Shown here piece by piece: positions 50,867 to 58,706 of a stretch of 64,000 nt of DNA. The notes under the pieces are model-generated. The model saw only the letters and a program-made list of their open reading frames with translations. It searched no databases and was not told the DNA's origin. The position numbers and the translations under genes are program-made. Numbering within the stretch: the first letter of the stretch is position 1; every line of letters begins with the position of its first letter. This DNA comes from Flavobacterium luminosum (GTDB taxonomy: Bacteria > Bacteroidota > Bacteroidia > Flavobacteriales > Flavobacteriaceae), in NCBI RefSeq assembly GCF_023635005.1, contig NZ_JAMLJM010000005.1, positions 124,001-188,000 on the forward strand, written 5' to 3'.

Positions 50867-51949
50867 ATGGAAAATAGTAAAGATTTAAGAAAATGGTTAG
50901 ACGATTTTCAGTTGTCACATCCATTAGTCATAGCAGGCCCTTGTAGTGCAGAAACAGAAGAACAAGTATTAGAAATCGCTCATGAATTAAAGGATTCTGA
51001 CGTCAGTATATTTAGAGCAGGAATTTGGAAGCCTAGAACACGTCCCGGCGGCTTTGAAGGTGTGGGAGCCATTGGATTACCCTGGTTACAAAGAGTAAAA
51101 AAAGAAACGAGAATGCTCATCGCTACAGAAGTGGCTACAGCCGAACATGTAAAATTAGCTTTGGCACACGATATAGACATTTTGTGGATTGGAGCCCGAA
51201 CCACTGTAAATCCTTTTGCCGTACAAGAAATTGCCGATGCATTACAAAATACAGATAAAATAGTATTATTAAAAAATCCAGTCAATCCAGATTTGTCGCT
51301 TTGGTTAGGAGGTTTAGAGCGTTTGTATAATGCCGGAATTAAAAAGTTGGGAGTTATTCATCGAGGTTTTTCTACTTATGAAAAAACCAAGTACAGAAAT
51401 AATCCAGAGTGGCAAATAGCTATTGATTTGCAAAGTAAATTTCCGGATTTACCGCTCATTTGTGATCCTTCCCACATCACCGGTAAGAGGGATATGATAC
51501 AAGAAGTGTCGCAACAAGCGTTAGACTTAAATTACGATGGTTTAATTATTGAGACGCACTGTAATCCAGATAAAGCATGGAGTGATGCTGCCCAACAAGT
51601 AACCCCTTCTTCGCTGAAACAAATGTTTGTGGAACTAAAAGTACGTAAAGAAACTGATTCTGAGGATGATTATAGTGTGAGGCTTTCCAAGTTAAGAATG
51701 CAGATAGATGATTTAGATGCCAAATTACTTGAAATTTTAGCCATGCGAATGAAAGCTGCAGATTCGATTGGGTTATTAAAAAAAGAAAAAAACGTAGCCA
51801 TTCTTCAAAACAATCGTTGGAACGAAATTTTAGGAAGAATGATTTTAGAAGGGGAAGAAAAAGGGCTTAGCGAAGAGTTTGTTTTGAAATTATTTAAAGC
51901 AATTCATCAGGAGAGTATTAATCATCAAGAAAAAGTTTATAAAAATTAA
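50867..51949 (+). CDS. Bifunctional DAHP synthase / type II chorismate mutase
   Basis: 360 residues. The N-terminal DAHP synthase barrel (about 1-262) shows PLVIAGPCSAETEEQVLEIA, FRAGIWKPRTRPGGFEGVG, IGARTTVNPFAVQEIAD and DPSHITGKRD. The C-terminal AroQ chorismate mutase (about 272-355) is MQIDDLDAKLLEILAMRMK with the usual helices. It combines the first step of the shikimate pathway with the step that feeds pheA. In many Bacteroidota operons an aminotransferase and tyrA sit between these two genes; here they are absent. Confidence 0.94.
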   Translation: MENSKDLRKWLDDFQLSHPLVIAGPCSAETEEQVLEIAHELKDSDVSIFRAGIWKPRTRPGGFEGVGAIGLPWLQRVKKETRMLIATEVATAEHVKLALAHDIDILWIGARTTVNPFAVQEIADALQNTDKIVLLKNPVNPDLSLWLGGLERLYNAGIKKLGVIHRGFSTYEKTKYRNNPEWQIAIDLQSKFPDLPLICDPSHITGKRDMIQEVSQQALDLNYDGLIIETHCNPDKAWSDAAQQVTPSSLKQMFVELKVRKETDSEDDYSVRLSKLRMQIDDLDAKLLEILAMRMKAADSIGLLKKEKNVAILQNNRWNEILGRMILEGEEKGLSEEFVLKLFKAIHQESINHQEKVYKN

Positions 51950-52004
51950 CAACTTATAATGTTTTTTTATACTTTCGTCCAAACTTTAAAACTAATTATA
52001 GACA

Positions 52005-52526
52005 ATGAAAAAAATTATTTTTTTAATGACTATTTTTTTCGGTTTAGTTGCGAATGCTCAAACTGATAAAATTTTCAAGCACAACGGGGAAGAAATCAAT
52101 GGTAAAGTAATTAAAGTAGAAGAGTACACTCTTGTTTTTAAATACGATGGCGAAGACACAGAAAACACTTTAAGTAAGTATGCAGTAGAAAAAGTTGTAT
52201 ACAAAAGTGGTCGTGTAGAGCAAATGACTGACAAAATCGTAGTGAACGGAGAAGACGATTGGGAAAAAGTAGTTATTCTTGAAGATAAAGCATACATTGC
52301 TGGATTGAAAAAAGGAGATGAAGTGAGAGGTAAAACAGGATTAATTAATTTCCAAACAGGAAATACAGGAGATAAAAAAGCTGAGAAAAAACTAAAAATG
52401 GACGCAGCTAAAATAGGTTGTCCGTTTATCCTGTTAACAGCAGATAAAACTACTGTTGGAGCTAATTCTAATGCTTTGGGAGGTTCTCAAGCGATTAAAA
52501 AAGGAATTGGATATAAATACAACTAA
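52005..52526 (+). CDS. Secreted hypothetical protein
   Basis: 173 residues with a signal peptide (MKKIIFLMTIFFGLVANAQ). The N-terminal third has a beta-rich repeat-like pattern (IFKHNGEEINGKVIKVEEYTLVFKY) seen in many small Bacteroidota envelope proteins, followed by SKYAVEKVVYKSGRVEQM and a lysine-rich C-terminal half. No function is recognised. It is a single-gene unit with a strong terminator. Confidence 0.65.
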   Translation: MKKIIFLMTIFFGLVANAQTDKIFKHNGEEINGKVIKVEEYTLVFKYDGEDTENTLSKYAVEKVVYKSGRVEQMTDKIVVNGEDDWEKVVILEDKAYIAGLKKGDEVRGKTGLINFQTGNTGDKKAEKKLKMDAAKIGCPFILLTADKTTVGANSNALGGSQAIKKGIGYKYN

Positions 52527-52548
52527 TAATCCAAAACAAGAAAAAATT

Positions 52549-52576
52549 AAGGCTGCTTTTATGCAGCCTTTTTTAT
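52549..52576 (+). terminator. Intrinsic terminator upstream of rsgA
   Basis: AAGGCTGC (52549-52556) pairs with GCAGCCTT (52563-52570), loop TTTTAT, with a T tail. Confidence 0.88.
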
Positions 52577-52591
52577 TCTCTAAAGAAGCAA

Positions 52592-52599
52592 TATCTTTG
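52592..52599 (+). promoter_or_regulatory. -7 box directly upstream of rsgA
   Basis: TATCTTTG, an exact TAnnTTTG match, ends 5 bases before the rsgA ATG (52605). Initiation 5-8 bases after the box would place the transcript start at or beside the start codon, implying a leaderless mRNA. Confidence 0.5.
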
Positions 52600-52604
52600 C
52601 ATCT

Positions 52605-53573
52605 ATGACAGGAATCGTTTATAAATCTACTGGAAGTTGGTACACCGTTAAAACGGAAGAAAATCAATTTCTGGAATGCCGAATCAAAGGAAAGTTCCGA
52701 ATCAAAGGAATCAAAAGTACTAATCCCATTGCTGTAGGAGATGTAGTTGATTATGAGTTGGATACTTCCGCTGATGTAACAGTAGGGATAATAACGAATA
52801 TTCATGATCGGAAGAATTATATTGTCCGAAAATCAGTAAATCTTTCCAAACAAACTCATATCATTGCGTCTAATATAGATACCGTTTTTTTGCTGGTAAC
52901 TATTAATAACCCAGTAACGACTACCAGTTTTATCGATCGTTTCTTAGTAACGGCAGAGGCTTACGGTATTGAAGCCGTTTTGGTTTTTAATAAAATTGAT
53001 ACTTATGACGAAGCCGCTTTAGACGAGCAGTTGTACCTTCAATATATTTATTCAACAATCGGATACAAATGTTTAAGAGTTTCGGCTATCGAAGGCAAAG
53101 GAATAGAGGAACTGAAATCTTTGATGAAAGATAAAGTATCAATGTTTTCTGGACATTCTGGAGTAGGTAAGTCAACTTTGGTTAATGCCTTAGAACCATC
53201 TCTGAACTTGAAAACCAAAGAGATTTCAGATTCGCATTCGCAAGGACAGCATACGACTACTTTTGCTGAAATGTTCGATTTAAGTTTTGGTGCGAAAATT
53301 ATAGACACACCGGGTATTAGAGGATTTGGTGTTGTCGATATGGAAAAACAAGAAATTGGGGATTATTTCCCTGAGTTTTTCGCTTTAAAAGACCAATGTA
53401 AATTTAACAACTGTCTTCACAAAGAAGAACCACATTGTGCGGTTAAGGAAGCTTTGGAGAATGATGATATTGCTTGGTCAAGATATAAAAGTTATATACA
53501 AATCCTAGAAGGAGAAGACGAACATTATCGTTCAGATATCTACGGAGATGGGAAAAACACAAACGAAGAATAA
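52605..53573 (+). CDS. rsgA: Ribosome small subunit-dependent GTPase RsgA
   Basis: 322 residues. N-terminal OB fold (about 1-75), then a circularly permuted GTPase with motifs in the order G4 NKID, G1 GHSGVGKSTLVNAL (about 183-196), and G3 DTPGIRGFGV. The C-terminal zinc finger is CKFNNCLHKEEPHC. It matures the 30S subunit, releasing from it on GTP hydrolysis. The start is fixed by the family-typical MTGIVYKSTGSWYTV, which is why the upstream -7 box suggests a leaderless mRNA. The stop overlaps dtd (TAATG). Confidence 0.96.
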   Translation: MTGIVYKSTGSWYTVKTEENQFLECRIKGKFRIKGIKSTNPIAVGDVVDYELDTSADVTVGIITNIHDRKNYIVRKSVNLSKQTHIIASNIDTVFLLVTINNPVTTTSFIDRFLVTAEAYGIEAVLVFNKIDTYDEAALDEQLYLQYIYSTIGYKCLRVSAIEGKGIEELKSLMKDKVSMFSGHSGVGKSTLVNALEPSLNLKTKEISDSHSQGQHTTTFAEMFDLSFGAKIIDTPGIRGFGVVDMEKQEIGDYFPEFFALKDQCKFNNCLHKEEPHCAVKEALENDDIAWSRYKSYIQILEGEDEHYRSDIYGDGKNTNEE

Positions 53574-54025
53574 TGAGAGCAGTAATTCAAAGAGTTTTGC
53601 AGGCTTCGGTAACTGTCAAGGGGAACAGTATTGCCTCCATACAACAAGGATTACTGGTACTGATCGGGATTGAAGATGCCGATACTCAGGAAGATATTAA
53701 TTGGTTAACAGCTAAAATTGCCAATCTCAGAATTTTTGGGGACGAGAATGGTGTTATGAATTTATCTGTCAAAGAAATTGATGGAGAAATGATTGTAGTG
53801 AGTCAATTTACATTACATGCTTTAACCAAAAAAGGAAATCGACCAAGTTATATCAAAGCATCAAAGCCTGAGATAGCTATTCCGCTTTATGAAGCCTTTG
53901 TACAACAGATGGAGAGAGAATTGGGGAAAGCAATTCAAACCGGTCAGTTTGGTGCCGATATGAAAGTATCTTTACTCAATGATGGACCAGTAACTATAAT
54001 TATTGATACTAAGAATAAAGAATAA
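53573..54025 (+). CDS. dtd: D-aminoacyl-tRNA deacylase
   Basis: 150 residues, the normal DTD length. It removes D-amino acids (and glycine from mischarged tRNA-Ala) from tRNA. The two conserved boxes are present: SQFTLHALTKKGNRPSY (SQxT) and NDGPVTIIID (NxGPVT). It overlaps the rsgA stop by one base and is followed closely by the first DUF3857 gene, so the group is probably one transcript. Confidence 0.95.
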   Translation: MRAVIQRVLQASVTVKGNSIASIQQGLLVLIGIEDADTQEDINWLTAKIANLRIFGDENGVMNLSVKEIDGEMIVVSQFTLHALTKKGNRPSYIKASKPEIAIPLYEAFVQQMERELGKAIQTGQFGADMKVSLLNDGPVTIIIDTKNKE

Positions 54026-54045
54026 AAACAAACAATAAACAACGA

Positions 54046-55944
54046 ATGAAACTAACTAAAATGATGTTGCTAATAAATTTTTTATTGGCCGCTCCAGTTT
54101 TTCCCCAAGATTTAACTACTACGGTTTTAGGGATTCCAGCAGAACTTAAAGAAAATGCTAATAGTGTCATACGAAATCAAGAAGTGTCTGTTGAAATTAA
54201 ATCCATATCACAAATGGTAATTAAAACACTTAAAACTATTACTGTTTTTAACGAATATGGAATACGAAATATTGATGCTGTTGAGTATTTCGATCAAACT
54301 ACAACGATAAAAAATATAGAGGCCATTGTTTATGATTCTCTAGGCAAAGAACTTAAGAAAATTAAACGAAAAGATTTTAGTGATTATAGTGTTGCTGGAG
54401 ACGCCTCGGATGTTTCTGATACCAGAGTACTAAAATTAAATTACACCCCTACAGAATATCCTTTTACTATTGTTTATCAGAGTGAAGTACAAACTTCGAA
54501 TACAGCATTTATCCCTACTTGGTATCCAATAGACGATTATTTTGAAAGTGTTCAGAGATCGGTATTCAAGATTAGTTATCCATCTCATCTAGGTTTTAAG
54601 TATAAAGAAATGGATTTTGGCGACAAGAAAATTGTAAAGCATGAAACAACCAATTCTTTGCAATATTCTATTGAAAATTTGGTAGCAGAAAAACATGAAG
54701 AGTATGCACCATCGAAACCGGTTCATGTTTTGTTTGGTTTAGATAAATTTATGTTAGAAGGAGTGGAAGGTAGTGCTAAATCTTGGAAAGAATTTGGATT
54801 ATGGATGAATGAAAAACTTTTGAAAGAAAGTACAGAGCTTCCTTTAGAAACACAAAATAGAATAAAAACTTTAGTAGCAAATGAGACAGATCCTCTTAAA
54901 AAGGCTGCAATTGTTTATCGTTTTGTACAAAATAAAACCAGATATGTTAGTATTCAATTAGGTATTGGAGGTTGGAAACCTATGCCTGCTAAAAATGTAG
55001 ATCGTTTGGGATACGGTGATTGTAAAGCATTGAGTAATTATACTAAAGCATTGTTAGATGTAGTAGGAGTACCCTCTTATTATACAGTGATTTATGGTGG
55101 AGAGAGGAGAGATATTTTGGAGGATTTTGTTTCGATGCAGGGTAATCATGCTGTTTTATCGTTGCCCTACAAAAATAAAATGATTTTTTTAGAATGTACC
55201 AGTCAGACTCAAGCTTTTGGTTTTGAAGGTGATTTTACCGATGATAGAGTCGCCTTGTTAATCAAACCTGAGGGAGGAGAATTGGTAAGAACCAATAAGT
55301 ATATAGATAAAGACAATGCCCAAGTAACCAATGGTAAAATTGTCATACACGAAGATGGCTCGATGAAAATGGAAGCACAGATTAGCTATACTGGTATTCA
55401 ATATGATACAATGACACGATTTGAGTTACTTCCATTAAAAGAAACCAAAGATCATTATAAGGAAAGATGGTCATATGTGAATAACTTAACAATTGATGAT
55501 CTTCGATTTGTTAATGATAAAGAGAATGTTAAGTTTAATGAAACTATAAAAATCAGTGTCCCTGAGTTTGTAAAAAAAACAGGAGCAGATAAAATGCTTT
55601 TGTTAAATGTTTTAAATCAAAATTATAAAACGCCACAACGATACAGAAACAGGAAAAAACAGTTTGAAATAGATAAAGGATATTACGATGAAGATATCAT
55701 CGACATCGAGTTGCCACAATCTGAAAAAGTTATTGCTAAGCCTGAGAATGTAAATTTGGAAACAAAATTTGGGACGTACAGCACAGAAATACTATTTTTA
55801 GAGGCAAATAAAATACAATACAAAAGAAAATTACTCATAAAGAAAGGACTTTATAGTGTAGAAGAATATGAAGAATTTAGAAAATTCAGAGAACAAATAG
55901 CCAAAAATGATAATTCCAAATTAGTATTACAATCAAACAAATAA
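54046..55944 (+). CDS. DUF3857 / transglutaminase-like secreted protein
   Basis: 632 residues with a signal peptide (MMLLINFLLAAPVFPQ region). DUF3857 spans about 45-230. A transglutaminase-like core follows with the cysteine in NVDRLGYGDCKALSNYTKALLDVVG (about residue 328) and a His in MQGNHAVLSLP, and a C-terminal DUF3858-like beta domain. The family is periplasmic or surface-linked and common in Bacteroidota; its substrate is unknown. It is followed after 5 bases by a paralogue. Confidence 0.85.
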   Translation: MKLTKMMLLINFLLAAPVFPQDLTTTVLGIPAELKENANSVIRNQEVSVEIKSISQMVIKTLKTITVFNEYGIRNIDAVEYFDQTTTIKNIEAIVYDSLGKELKKIKRKDFSDYSVAGDASDVSDTRVLKLNYTPTEYPFTIVYQSEVQTSNTAFIPTWYPIDDYFESVQRSVFKISYPSHLGFKYKEMDFGDKKIVKHETTNSLQYSIENLVAEKHEEYAPSKPVHVLFGLDKFMLEGVEGSAKSWKEFGLWMNEKLLKESTELPLETQNRIKTLVANETDPLKKAAIVYRFVQNKTRYVSIQLGIGGWKPMPAKNVDRLGYGDCKALSNYTKALLDVVGVPSYYTVIYGGERRDILEDFVSMQGNHAVLSLPYKNKMIFLECTSQTQAFGFEGDFTDDRVALLIKPEGGELVRTNKYIDKDNAQVTNGKIVIHEDGSMKMEAQISYTGIQYDTMTRFELLPLKETKDHYKERWSYVNNLTIDDLRFVNDKENVKFNETIKISVPEFVKKTGADKMLLLNVLNQNYKTPQRYRNRKKQFEIDKGYYDEDIIDIELPQSEKVIAKPENVNLETKFGTYSTEILFLEANKIQYKRKLLIKKGLYSVEEYEEFRKFREQIAKNDNSKLVLQSNK

Positions 55945-55949
55945 CAAAC

Positions 55950-57956
55950 ATGAAAAACTTTTTTATTATTCTTTCAATTTTAGCGACATCAGGGGGATTT
56001 TCGCAAAAAGTTGAGTTAGGAAATGTAACGGTTCAAGAACTCGAAGAAAAAAAACATCCAAAGGATACTTCTGCCGTAGCTGCCATTTTATTTAAAAAGG
56101 GTACCACGCAATTCGTATATAATTCCACCAAAGGTTTTTCCACCGAGACTAAAGTGGATATCAAAATTAAAATTTATAAAAAACAGGGATATGATTGGGC
56201 TAACCATGCAGTAAGATATTATTTGGAAGGTTCTTCAAAGGAATCCTTATATTTTTCTAATGCAGTCACGTATAATTTAGTGAATAACAAAATCGTTAAG
56301 ACTAAACTTAAAAGTGATGGAGAATTCGATGAAAAAGTTTCTCGATTCTGGGGACAAAAGAAAATTATGATGCCAGATGTAAAAGAAGGCAGTATTATCG
56401 AGTTCAGTTATAAATTAATCTCTCCTAATTATGGAAGCTTTAAAGATTGGGATTTTCAAACCTCAATTCCTATCAATTATTGTGAATATACTACCTATAT
56501 TCCTGAGTATTTTAAATACAATACCCATATTAAAGGACATTTGACTCCTAAAGTAGAGTTAGATCAAAGAGAGAATAATTATCAAGGAACCTACCAAGAA
56601 ATGGTTAATAGTGCAGGTGGTTTTAGATCTGAAAGAGGTACTTATAATATAAAATTTCAGGAAAGTATTGCAAAGTACACTATTAGTAATGTGCCAGCTT
56701 TAAAGGATGAAAATTTTGTAAACAATATTAGTAATTACATGGTTATCTTACAGCATGAGTTATCTTCTGTGAGAATGCCGGAAAGACCGTTTGAAAATTA
56801 CTCAACAGATTGGGAGACGATTTGTTCTAAGATTTACCAATCGGATAGTTTTGGTTCAGAGTTGTCTAAAACAGGATACTTTGAAAACGAGATAAATCAG
56901 TTATTAAACGGAGTTACAGTTAAGGATCAAAAAATAGGTTTGATTTTCAGTTATGTAAAAGAATACATGAATTGGAACGGTTACCATGATTATTATTGTC
57001 ACGACGGCGTTAAAGAAGCTTTTAAAAAGAAATCAGGAAATGTTGCTGAAATTAACCTAATGCTAGTAGCAATGTTGCGTTATGCTGGGATTGAAGCGAA
57101 TCCAATTTTGGTGAGTAGTCGTTCTAATGGAATAGCTTTATATCCAAGTCGTAATGCCTTCGATTACGTTATCGCAGGTATCGAAATAGAAAATGATGTA
57201 ATTCTTTTAGATGCAACGGATAAAAATAGTGTGCCGGATGTTTTACCGCACAGAGCCATCAACTGGAATGGTAGACTTATTAGAAAAAATGGATCTTCTA
57301 CTAGTGTTAATCTTTCTCCTAAATTTATTTCGAAAGAAGCTACCAATATTATGGCTAACTTGACTTCTGAAGGTATTGTTGAAGGAAAAATTTTCATACA
57401 AAAAAATGCTCATGATGCTTTTAACTTTAGAAGTAAGTATGGAAAAGTTAACACCGATAATTATCTCGAAATTTTAGAAAAAAGATACGGGAACGCTGAG
57501 ATATCTGAATATAAAGTAGATAATAAAACAGATTTGTCTAAGCCTGTCATCGAAACATTTTCTTTTAAAACCAATAATGAGATCGAAAAAGTGGCGGACA
57601 AATTATATATTTCTCCTTTATTTTTCTTTGTGATGAGTGAAAATCCTTTTAAGCAAGAAGTAAGAGATTATCCTATCGATTTCTCATACCCAGATCAAGA
57701 TAAATTTTTATCTATAATCAATATTCCTGATGGTTATGTAGTAGAATCAATTCCAACTTCTGCTAATTTGATTTTTGGAGATGATATTGCAGGATTTAAA
57801 TATATAATCAATACTAACGGAAAACAAATTCAAGTAACTTCAGTTCTAGATATTAAAACAAATATCATTTCACCAGAAGATTATGCTGATTTTAAAATGT
57901 TTTTCAATGAAATTGTAAAAAAACAAACCGAAAAAATAGTTCTAAAAAAAGCTTAA
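55950..57956 (+). CDS. DUF3857-family secreted protein, paralogue
   Basis: 668 residues, with a signal peptide ending near GGFSQ. It shares the DUF3857 plus transglutaminase-like layout with its upstream neighbour, but the catalytic cysteine position differs: the region corresponding to GDCKA reads KKSGNVAEINLMLVAMLRYAG, without the Cys, while HDYYCHDG lies just upstream. It may therefore be an inactive partner of the first protein. The tail ends KIVLKKA. It overlaps no other gene, with one base to the MazG-like gene. Confidence 0.82.
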   Translation: MKNFFIILSILATSGGFSQKVELGNVTVQELEEKKHPKDTSAVAAILFKKGTTQFVYNSTKGFSTETKVDIKIKIYKKQGYDWANHAVRYYLEGSSKESLYFSNAVTYNLVNNKIVKTKLKSDGEFDEKVSRFWGQKKIMMPDVKEGSIIEFSYKLISPNYGSFKDWDFQTSIPINYCEYTTYIPEYFKYNTHIKGHLTPKVELDQRENNYQGTYQEMVNSAGGFRSERGTYNIKFQESIAKYTISNVPALKDENFVNNISNYMVILQHELSSVRMPERPFENYSTDWETICSKIYQSDSFGSELSKTGYFENEINQLLNGVTVKDQKIGLIFSYVKEYMNWNGYHDYYCHDGVKEAFKKKSGNVAEINLMLVAMLRYAGIEANPILVSSRSNGIALYPSRNAFDYVIAGIEIENDVILLDATDKNSVPDVLPHRAINWNGRLIRKNGSSTSVNLSPKFISKEATNIMANLTSEGIVEGKIFIQKNAHDAFNFRSKYGKVNTDNYLEILEKRYGNAEISEYKVDNKTDLSKPVIETFSFKTNNEIEKVADKLYISPLFFFVMSENPFKQEVRDYPIDFSYPDQDKFLSIINIPDGYVVESIPTSANLIFGDDIAGFKYIINTNGKQIQVTSVLDIKTNIISPEDYADFKMFFNEIVKKQTEKIVLKKA

Positions 57957-57957
57957 T

Positions 57958-58284
57958 ATGAATATCAAAAACGCACAATTAGAAGTTGATAATTGGATCA
58001 AAGAACACGGAGTTCGTTATTTTAATGAGTTAACCAATATGGCACAACTTACTGAAGAAGTAGGTGAAGTAGCCCGAATTATTGCGCGTAGATATGGCGA
58101 ACAGTCGGAAAAAGAAAGTGATAAAAACAAAGACTTAGGCGAAGAGCTAGCCGATGTAGTTTTTGTAGTTTTATGTTTAGCCAACCAAACGGGAGTTGAC
58201 TTACAGGCAGCCTTCGACAAGAAAATGGATTTAAAAACCAAACGCGATCACGATCGTCATCATAATAATAATAAACTTAAATAA
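57958..58284 (+). CDS. MazG-like nucleotide pyrophosphohydrolase
   Basis: 108 residues forming a single MazG-type four-helix module. The metal-binding motif is intact: LTEEVGEVARII (E-x-x-E) followed by DLGEELADVVFVVLCLA (E-x-x-D). It hydrolyses nucleoside triphosphates to monophosphates, probably cleaning abnormal nucleotides. It starts one base after the DUF3857 paralogue stop. Confidence 0.88.
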   Translation: MNIKNAQLEVDNWIKEHGVRYFNELTNMAQLTEEVGEVARIIARRYGEQSEKESDKNKDLGEELADVVFVVLCLANQTGVDLQAAFDKKMDLKTKRDHDRHHNNNKLK

Positions 58285-58378
58285 GGTTTATGGCAAAAGG
58301 TTATAGGTATAAGTTCACTTGTTGATGTTGAGAATTTTTTACCATAAACCTTTTACCATAAACCTTTTACCCATAAAA
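58284..58378 (+). repeat. Intergenic inverted repeat of heptamers
   Basis: Left arm heptamers ggtttat ggcaaaa ggttata ggtataa (from 58285) and right arm accataa acctttt accataa acctttt acccata (from 58340) are largely complementary, so the RNA can form a long hairpin. The period of 7 and the motifs match repeats inside aroA. Confidence 0.6.
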
Positions 58379-58379
58379 T

Positions 58380-58706
58380 ATGAACTGGATTTTACTAATC
58401 ATAGCCGGATTATTTGAAGTCGGTTTTGCTAGTTGTTTAGGTAAAGCCAAAGAAACTTCAGGTCAAACTATGTGGTTTTGGTATTTAGGTTTTTTAGTCT
58501 GTCTAACCATCAGCATGGTGCTATTAGTAAAAGTAACCAAAGATATTCCAATTGGGACAGCATATGCCGTTTGGACAGGAATTGGAGCTGTAGGAAGTGT
58601 TTTAGTCGGAATTTTTATTTTCAAAGAACCGGCAACTTTCTGGCGAATTTTCTTTCTAATGACATTAATTGTCTCTATCGTTGGATTAAAATACGTTTCT
58701 GAATAA
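58380..58706 (+). CDS. SMR family exporter, guanidinium (Gdx/SugE) type
   Basis: 108 residues with four membrane helices. The essential Glu is at position 13 in IIAGLFEVGFA. The third-helix stretch GTAYAVWTGIGAVGSVLVG and the MNWILLIIAGLFEV start match the SugE/Gdx branch, which exports guanidinium, rather than EmrE. No guanidine riboswitch is visible upstream; only the heptamer repeat. Its last base is the first base of the aroA start codon. Confidence 0.82.
   Translation: MNWILLIIAGLFEVGFASCLGKAKETSGQTMWFWYLGFLVCLTISMVLLVKVTKDIPIGTAYAVWTGIGAVGSVLVGIFIFKEPATFWRIFFLMTLIVSIVGLKYVSE

Noticed and set aside
58380..58706. Guanidine riboswitch before the SMR exporter
   Set aside because: The upstream region is only heptamer repeats; none of the guanidine-I, -II or -III conserved segments is seen.
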